Positions 3,996-9,373 of a stretch of DNA of 9,373 nt are shown piece by piece (the first letter of the stretch is position 1; every line of letters begins with the position of its first letter). Made by a program: the position numbers and the translations under genes. This DNA is from an uncultured Saprospirales bacterium (lineage in GTDB: Bacteria; Bacteroidota; Bacteroidia; Chitinophagales; JADIYW01), in assembly GCA_938008535.1 (NCBI GenBank), contig CALLKF010000053.1:1-9373 (forward strand), written 5' to 3'. The notes under the pieces are model-generated. The model had not been told where the DNA came from, did not search any database, and saw only the letters and a list, made by a program, of their open reading frames with translations.

Positions 3996-6020
3996 ATGTT
4001 AATCAAGGAACCATTAAACGCTACGTATATACCAAATGGCTTAGAAACGCCAAAGCAAATGACGCAACGTTATTTAGATTTCTTGGAAAACAGAGATTTA
4101 TTATATCCTAAGAATACAGTAAAACATGAACGCCTAAAACTACCCAACAACCTAAACCACCTAAAAGATTTAAAAGAACGAAAAGAATTTAAAGAAGAAC
4201 TTTTCAGACGATGGAAGCATGGACACGATGGTATGTGTGGTATGATGTACGCGCATTACAATTACATGACTATACATGATCGCGCGACAGGTGGTATGAT
4301 ACAACCAGATTATCGACACTATGATAATCTAACATTCTCACTTATCGAGTCGTGTATGGGGCGACCAAATCAGTATTTCGAAGATAATTCAGGAAAAGGT
4401 ATTATTTATTTATCGCGACGTGGATTTGGTAAAAGTGCCACTCTTGGCAGTGCAGCCATTTCTACTATTTCAACAAGAAAAGAAGTTACTACACTACTTA
4501 CATCAAAAGATGAAAAAGATGTAGAGAAATTCCTGCAAGAAAAAGTCAAAATGACTTACTATAAAATGAAACCATATTTAAGGTTTTCAGAATTAACCAA
4601 CAATAGAGGCAATTTCCATATTGGAAAAGAAACTCAAACAAAAGATGGTTTAACATTAGTAGCTGGGAATAACTCCAAAATGGTTTGTAAGGCACCGACA
4701 CTAGCTTCATTAGAGGGTGGTGGTGCAATACTTGCTGAAATTGATGAAGCAGGTAAAATCAAAGGACTTGTAGATATAATTGACAACTTACTGCCTGCTT
4801 TATGTGGTAAAGATGGTATTACGCGCGTTGGATTACCATTAGTGGCAGGTGTAGCTGGTGAAACCGATGTTTATGGTACAGACTATGGCGACCTTTGGGA
4901 AAAAGCAAAAGAACGTGACTTTTTACAATGGTTTGTACCTGGTTGGGCAGGTATCAGAGTGGATGAATTAGGTAATGATGATATAGAACAAGCAGTTGAA
5001 ATGATTTTTACTCTAAGATTGAAAGCGCAAAGTATTTCAGAGAGTAAATTGATTTCTCATTTGAAACAATATCCTCTTACACCAGAAGAAGCACTTAACA
5101 GTTCATCAACAGGCGTATTAAACAGAGCGCGTATTCGTGAGCAATGTGCTGTTTTAGGTAGTAACCCAAAATCAACGCGCACAGGTACAATGTCATGGTT
5201 GGATAAAGCGTCAAAACACCCAAATTTTATTCCAAACATCAATGGCAAGGTAGAAATATTGGAAAACCCAATACAATCATTGGTAGCACAAGGCAAATAC
5301 ATTGGATTTATAGATGCTTACGATATAAAAGAAAAAAACGAGAAATCGGCAAACAGTAAAAAAGATACCAATAGTGGTTCGGTAGGTGCATTCTATGTGT
5401 TTAAGCGCGATGCAGGTCTTAGTCAAGGTGAACAGAAAGCAATATTCGATGAATTGGCTGCAGAAACGGAATTAGAAAAGAAAAAAGCACTCCATTTGGC
5501 ACTTGGACACTTGCCAGTAGCAGAATATATAGAAGGACAAGACAAACCAGAAGATTTCGCAGAAGAATGCGCCAAATTGATGTACTTGTACGGTTGTAAA
5601 ACATTGGTTGAGCGATTTCCATCTGGTATATACACTTACTTGATGAATTATTACAAGTCACTAATGCAATACAAACCAGTATTGCCAGGTGAAAGACTTA
5701 AACCAGAGAATTTTCAGAAATATGGTATAAAAATCACAGAGGATTGGAAAAAAGAAAGAACCTCTTATTTGCAATGGTACTTCAATAACTGTTGTGACAG
5801 AATTTATTTTCCACGACTGTTAGGTGATGCGGATGATTATGATCCTGAAGTACAAAGAAAGAAAAAAGATAGTGTGGATGCTTTCGGCGGTTGCTTGTTG
5901 CATGATAAGCAACCGTATTTAAGAGATGGCGAGTATGATGTAGGTACAGGAAATGATGATGATGTATTATTTGGAGTTGTTGATGATGGCAACGGCGGTA
6001 TTGCATGGTTAAACGGATAA
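3996..6020 (+). CDS. terL: Terminase large subunit (ATPase and nuclease)
   Basis: This 674-residue protein is the motor that pumps DNA into the procapsid and cuts it at the start and end of packaging. The ATPase Walker A motif is SRRGFGKS at residues 140-147. A hydrophobic strand ending in D250-E251 (GAILAEIDEAG) is Walker B with the catalytic Glu. The nuclease half, an RNase H-like fold, shows D440 in YIGFIDAYD, E539 in TLVERFPSG and D625/D628 in DSVDAFGG, the three acidic positions expected to hold metal. Length is near that of TerL in crAss-like and related Bacteroidota phages. An upstream TTG (3966) keeps the frame open for ten more codons, but those codons are made of an operator-like dyad and promoter sequence, so ATG 3996 (preceded by AATAAA) is preferred. 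It starts the packaging operon, followed 19 bases later by the next gene. Confidence 0.95.
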   Translation: MLIKEPLNATYIPNGLETPKQMTQRYLDFLENRDLLYPKNTVKHERLKLPNNLNHLKDLKERKEFKEELFRRWKHGHDGMCGMMYAHYNYMTIHDRATGGMIQPDYRHYDNLTFSLIESCMGRPNQYFEDNSGKGIIYLSRRGFGKSATLGSAAISTISTRKEVTTLLTSKDEKDVEKFLQEKVKMTYYKMKPYLRFSELTNNRGNFHIGKETQTKDGLTLVAGNNSKMVCKAPTLASLEGGGAILAEIDEAGKIKGLVDIIDNLLPALCGKDGITRVGLPLVAGVAGETDVYGTDYGDLWEKAKERDFLQWFVPGWAGIRVDELGNDDIEQAVEMIFTLRLKAQSISESKLISHLKQYPLTPEEALNSSSTGVLNRARIREQCAVLGSNPKSTRTGTMSWLDKASKHPNFIPNINGKVEILENPIQSLVAQGKYIGFIDAYDIKEKNEKSANSKKDTNSGSVGAFYVFKRDAGLSQGEQKAIFDELAAETELEKKKALHLALGHLPVAEYIEGQDKPEDFAEECAKLMYLYGCKTLVERFPSGIYTYLMNYYKSLMQYKPVLPGERLKPENFQKYGIKITEDWKKERTSYLQWYFNNCCDRIYFPRLLGDADDYDPEVQRKKKDSVDAFGGCLLHDKQPYLRDGEYDVGTGNDDDVLFGVVDDGNGGIAWLNG

Positions 6021-6039
6021 ACAAAAAAAATAAAAATTT

Positions 6040-6303
6040 ATGTACACATTAGAATTTAAAAACAAAGAGCATTTTAAGAAAACTATACCTACTCTTAATG
6101 ATTATTTGCATCAAGAATCAAAAATGGCAAAATTATTTCTTTTGGAAAAAGGAATATCACATCAAAAAGCAGGAAGTATGTTTATTGTTGATATTGGCTC
6201 TTTAAGTGAAGAAAACATAAAAGAACTTAATGAGTGGATGGATGCTAATCCTGACAACATTAATAAGTTTCTTTCCGATTTAGGAATTAACATTACGGAG
6301 TAA
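6040..6303 (+). CDS. Hypothetical protein, 87 residues
   Basis: No family is recognised. The 87-residue product is soluble and charged, with likely strands at the start (MYTLEFKNKEHF) and around SMFIVDIGSL, and helices after each, ending in LSEENIKELNEWMDANPDNI and a short tail. It lies between terminase and the HD-like gene, 19 and 16 bases from its neighbours, so it is expressed with the packaging genes. It could be an accessory packaging or head protein, but nothing in the sequence says which. Confidence 0.75.
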   Translation: MYTLEFKNKEHFKKTIPTLNDYLHQESKMAKLFLLEKGISHQKAGSMFIVDIGSLSEENIKELNEWMDANPDNINKFLSDLGINITE

Positions 6304-6319
6304 TTTATTAAGATTAAAA

Positions 6320-7027
6320 ATGAGAAGATTTCCAGAACAAAACGACATTTGGACAAGAGTAGGTAAGATGATAAATCCACTCAATGTTCAGAACGAAGAT
6401 GTTTCTATAATAGACTTTGTTCATGCAATGCCACTAAACCCAAAATTCGGTGCCATGTCAAGGCGATATTATTCATTTGCAGAGCATAGCGTGAATATGT
6501 ACGACCACTTAGACGCTTACATGGAAGAAATAGTTGAAAAGTTCGACAAATCTGAATCTCAAAAGAAAACTGATAAAAACAAAGCTGTAAATGAAGATAA
6601 AAGGTATGTGTCTGACATAAAAAAACGTCACTTACGATTATTTACATTGCTTTATTACGCGCCACGACCATATTTAGCAGCAATAATTGGTGGTTTTGAG
6701 TCGTATAAATACCATTATGCAAGAATTGCAGCAGCAATAGTGAACGGAATTGGATTGAGTTATGATGATTTTAAATTATGTAAACCAATGTTAGATTACA
6801 TTGATGTCGAAGTAGATAAATGTATTTATCCGTATTGGAACTCGGTAGAGGATAAGTATTTGTTTCTGCAACCACAAAAAGCACAGGAAGAATACATCAG
6901 CAGATTTAATCGTGACAGCGATATTCAAATTAAAATATTAGGGCAAGGATACGGATTGATTGTGCCAAATTTCAAGTCAAATGGACAAGGTATAATGGAC
7001 TTTAATTTACCTACCGTTACAATATAA
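6320..7027 (+). CDS. YfbR-like HD-domain protein, catalytic residues lost
   Basis: The 235-residue product follows the phage/YfbR HD-hydrolase layout. WTRVGKMINPLN (residues 11-22) matches the opening 'T.sG..i.pl.p', DFVHAMPLNPKFG (32-44) matches 'DiAhaLs...RFgG', and RRYYSFAEHSVNM (48-60) matches 'rfYSVAeHSv', keeping the first metal-binding His (H56). The block normally reading LLHDAaEay.gDiP is here LLYYAPRPYLAAI (110-122): the HD pair is Y112-Y113, the following Glu is R116 and the later Asp is A121. The last Asp region (MLDYIDVEVD) may persist as D159 or D162. Active relatives are metal-dependent 5'-nucleotidases or phosphohydrolases acting on deoxynucleotides. With these changes hydrolysis is unlikely, so I infer a retained fold with a structural, binding or regulatory role. 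Residues 69-104 are a charged insertion. It lies between terminase and portal, 18 bases before the latter. Confidence 0.75.
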   Translation: MRRFPEQNDIWTRVGKMINPLNVQNEDVSIIDFVHAMPLNPKFGAMSRRYYSFAEHSVNMYDHLDAYMEEIVEKFDKSESQKKTDKNKAVNEDKRYVSDIKKRHLRLFTLLYYAPRPYLAAIIGGFESYKYHYARIAAAIVNGIGLSYDDFKLCKPMLDYIDVEVDKCIYPYWNSVEDKYLFLQPQKAQEEYISRFNRDSDIQIKILGQGYGLIVPNFKSNGQGIMDFNLPTVTI

Positions 7028-7045
7028 TATCTTTGGTAATATTGA

Positions 7046-9286
7046 ATGGCAGTCGATAAAAAAAATATTAACGAAGACCAAGATTATTACAAAAATAAAA
7101 TCTTGACTTTCTTACGCGCAAGTACGTCGCGAAGTTCCTATATAAAATATCAAATGCAACGATGCTATGATTATTTTGGTGGACTCAATACAAATAATCC
7201 GTACAAATCACTATCAGAAGTTTTTGATATTAAAAAACAAGGTAAGAATGGTGTGCAAACCTTAAAAATGCCTACCATATTTACTGATTTAAATCATATT
7301 GCTCCAAAGGTACGCTCATTAGTAGGCGAATTGGATGGGATGGGATTTAGAGTGCATGTAGAATCAATAAACCGTGAAGCAAAATCAAGGAAACTTGAAA
7401 TGAAGCTGAAAGTTATGACAGATATGGCAATGAAACCATATTTTGACCATGCAGCAGTTGAAACAGGTATTGAGATAGGAATGGAAGATGATGTGCCAAC
7501 AAGTCAAGAGGAATTAGAAGAAAGATTTAAAAACAAAAACTACAAGGATATTTCCGATATGTCAATGACTGCATGTTTGAATTATTCTATTCAGTATTGG
7601 GGTTATGTGATGATGCGACTCCAATTATTTCGTGATGTTGTAATTAGTGGAGAGTGCCATGCCGAAACAAAAGTCGTAAATGGATTTCCTCAACTCATAC
7701 GATTAAATCCAATTAATGTATTCTATGTAGTTGATCCGAATGATGATGATTTATTGTCAAAGACAAATGCAAAAGGTTTTGTAGGATATGCTGATATTAA
7801 TGCAGTAATGAATCAATTTGATTTAAACAATGAACAGATTGATGGACTGAAAGAACTTAGCGTAAGTGGTGGCGTTGAACCTTATCTTGGAATAGTATTT
7901 AACGGAATACGTTATTTTGAACCATTTGAAGATGATAAGAAGCGCATATTGATTTCTAGGTGGAAATGGACTGATACGATTAAAAAATTAGGTGTAGAAA
8001 TTACTTACGCTGATGGTAGAACTGAATTTAGAATTTTGGATGCCAATAAGTTGAAATACGATAAGGAAAGAATCAATAAAAAAGATTTAGGAATACCAGA
8101 TGATGCAACATTTAATGTTACACGCAAAAAGGTGACTACCTTGAAAAAAGGAACACTTTTGGGTGGACAAATGTTGGTTGATTATGGTGAAGAAGAATTT
8201 TTAATTAGAGATACCGAGAATATCTCGATGGCTCTTTGTCCAATTGTTTCTTATAAACCAGAATACCATAACGGTTCTAATACATCACAAGTAGCGCAGT
8301 TGATGAAAATTCAGGACTTGCGTAATTACATAATGACTATGGTTACTTTGGAAATAACTAAGTCAGGTGGAAATGCACTTGCAGTTGATGTAAGTAAACT
8401 TCCGAAAGAGTGGGGCGCGTCACCAGTTGATAAAATGGGAAAAGTGTTACATTATCTAAAAGGGTTTGGTATTATACCTTATAATTCTGCAGAGGGCGAG
8501 CAACTGCCAGGAACACAATCTATTCCTGTACAAAAATTTGATGCAGGTATAGGTTCAGCTTTAGTTTCGTATGTAAGTATTATGCAACTGTTAGAATCTG
8601 AAATGGATAAGATTTCAGGAATAAATGGAGCGCGATTAGGAAATATACAATCAGCTAATCAGTTAAAAGGAGTTACAGAACTTGCATTATCTCAATCAAA
8701 TACCATTACGCGTTATTTGTACAGAGGATTTTTTGAGTTTGAAAGCAGACTCCTTACTTATCATTGTCAGCATATAAAAATGTCTTGGATATATAACCCT
8801 GAACGATTTACACCGATCATAGGTGATTTTTACTTTGAGTTTTTAAAACAAGATGTAGATATTACTATGGACACACATGCAGCAACAGTAAAAGCAGACG
8901 ATATTTCATTTGAAACATTGAAAGGTTACTTAATGTTGGCAGTACAAGCAAATGCATTACCATTAGACGAAGCATTAAGATTAGAAGTTATGGGTTCTAG
9001 TGATGTAAGAGAAGCAGTTGATGAATACATCTTGGATATGCAGAAAAGACGCGAGCAGGAACGTGAAGATAAACTTGCGATGCAACAATCACAGCAAGAA
9101 GCACAAGCGCAAATGCAACAAGCGCAAACGCAGTCACAATCTCAAATGCTCGAACAACAACAAGCAGGTGATTACAAAAAACAACAGTTAAAATCACTTA
9201 CCGACTTTAAGAAAAAACAAGTTGATGATGAAAACAAACGGTACATAAAACAGATGGAAATAATGAACGATACTCCAAATATTTAG
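7046..9286 (+). CDS. Portal protein
   Basis: This 746-residue protein fits a tailed-phage portal, the dodecameric ring at the capsid vertex through which DNA enters and leaves and on which terminase docks. The N-terminal part holds HIAPKVRSLVGELDGMGFRV and then VESINREAKSRKLEMKLKV, matching the 'ikpkv..l.Gel....f.v...n..a...K' pattern of large Bacteroidota phage portals. A later stretch, MEDKISGINGARLG-like in character (SEMDKISGINGARLGNIQSA), is the 'sGin....G' segment common in such portals. Residues 678-706 are glutamine-rich (15 of 29) within a coiled-coil-like tail, followed by a charged end. Length agrees with crAss-like portals (about 700-800). A TATCTTTG element at 7028-7035 could give an extra promoter just upstream, but such 8-mers also occur by chance. 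Assignment rests on sequence pattern and position after terminase. Confidence 0.88.
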   Translation: MAVDKKNINEDQDYYKNKILTFLRASTSRSSYIKYQMQRCYDYFGGLNTNNPYKSLSEVFDIKKQGKNGVQTLKMPTIFTDLNHIAPKVRSLVGELDGMGFRVHVESINREAKSRKLEMKLKVMTDMAMKPYFDHAAVETGIEIGMEDDVPTSQEELEERFKNKNYKDISDMSMTACLNYSIQYWGYVMMRLQLFRDVVISGECHAETKVVNGFPQLIRLNPINVFYVVDPNDDDLLSKTNAKGFVGYADINAVMNQFDLNNEQIDGLKELSVSGGVEPYLGIVFNGIRYFEPFEDDKKRILISRWKWTDTIKKLGVEITYADGRTEFRILDANKLKYDKERINKKDLGIPDDATFNVTRKKVTTLKKGTLLGGQMLVDYGEEEFLIRDTENISMALCPIVSYKPEYHNGSNTSQVAQLMKIQDLRNYIMTMVTLEITKSGGNALAVDVSKLPKEWGASPVDKMGKVLHYLKGFGIIPYNSAEGEQLPGTQSIPVQKFDAGIGSALVSYVSIMQLLESEMDKISGINGARLGNIQSANQLKGVTELALSQSNTITRYLYRGFFEFESRLLTYHCQHIKMSWIYNPERFTPIIGDFYFEFLKQDVDITMDTHAATVKADDISFETLKGYLMLAVQANALPLDEALRLEVMGSSDVREAVDEYILDMQKRREQEREDKLAMQQSQQEAQAQMQQAQTQSQSQMLEQQQAGDYKKQQLKSLTDFKKKQVDDENKRYIKQMEIMNDTPNI

Positions 9287-9339
9287 GTATAAAAAAAACT
9301 TTCTATCATTACACTATTAAAAAAAACAAAAATTATAAA

Positions 9340-9373
9340 ATGAAAAAATTACTATTAATTCTAATTTTGTCGA
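9340..9373 (+). CDS. Start of a gene with a signal-peptide-like N-terminus, cut by window edge
   Basis: ATG at 9340 opens MKKLLLILILS, two lysines then a run of Leu/Ile, the usual start of a Sec signal peptide, lipoprotein signal or membrane anchor. Upstream is A-rich (ATTATAAAATG), as in other genes here, and the gap from the portal stop is 53 bases with no hairpin. Only 11 residues are visible, so the product is unknown. An exported product directly after a portal gene is a little unusual, and might be a lysis or host-envelope protein, or mark the end of the packaging operon. Confidence 0.45.
   Translation, partial: MKKLLLILILS

Noticed and set aside
9282..9292. TTTAGGTATAA after the portal gene, also found in the leader repeat at 1385-1395
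   Set aside because: It includes the portal stop codon, and neither the -7 element nor the distance to the next ATG (58 versus 34 bases) is conserved.

Overview
This AT-rich window reads as part of a tailed double-stranded DNA phage, prophage or phage-plasmid of a Bacteroidota host. Three things point to Bacteroidota. Start codons are preceded by A-rich leaders without clear Shine-Dalgarno sequences. Promoter-like TAnnTTTG (-7) elements lie at sensible places. The terminase and portal proteins are long (674 and 746 residues), close to those of crAss-like and related Bacteroidota phages. The exact lineage cannot be fixed from the sequence alone.

Left end (1-870). A RepL-like winged-helix protein, cut by the window edge, runs rightward and meets tail to tail a small leftward gene whose C-terminus looks like an XRE-type regulator. 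Beyond that gene lies a roughly 500-base region without a confident gene. Its first part (752-830) packs four palindromic elements: two copies of TGCAA-N5-TTGCA, a parS-like 16-mer between them, and two tandem GTGGACCAC palindromes. This looks like a control region, an origin or a partition site. Further right are a questionable 53-codon ORF, a GC-rich patch with G runs, and the first of two matching promoter/leader sequences.

Middle (1126-3888). A rightward run of small genes follows: a small membrane protein, an unknown basic protein, a RusA-type Holliday junction resolvase, an unknown protein, a KTSC-like protein, a DUF551-like protein, a 206-residue helical protein in the place where a small terminase would be expected, and a 58-residue lysine-rich protein. 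Most are tightly packed or overlapping.

Right part (3889-9373). A second intergenic region carries a small hairpin, a TATGTTTG promoter element and a second pair of TGCAA-N5-TTGCA dyads. It precedes the packaging genes: large terminase (its ATG lies just after the dyads), an 87-residue unknown, a YfbR-like HD-domain protein that has lost its HD residues, and the portal protein with a glutamine-rich tail. The window ends at the start of a gene that begins like a signal peptide.

The most notable points are the same operator-like dyad used in pairs at two distant promoters, which suggests one repressor controls both the left control region and the packaging operon, and the apparently catalytically dead HD protein encoded between terminase and portal.
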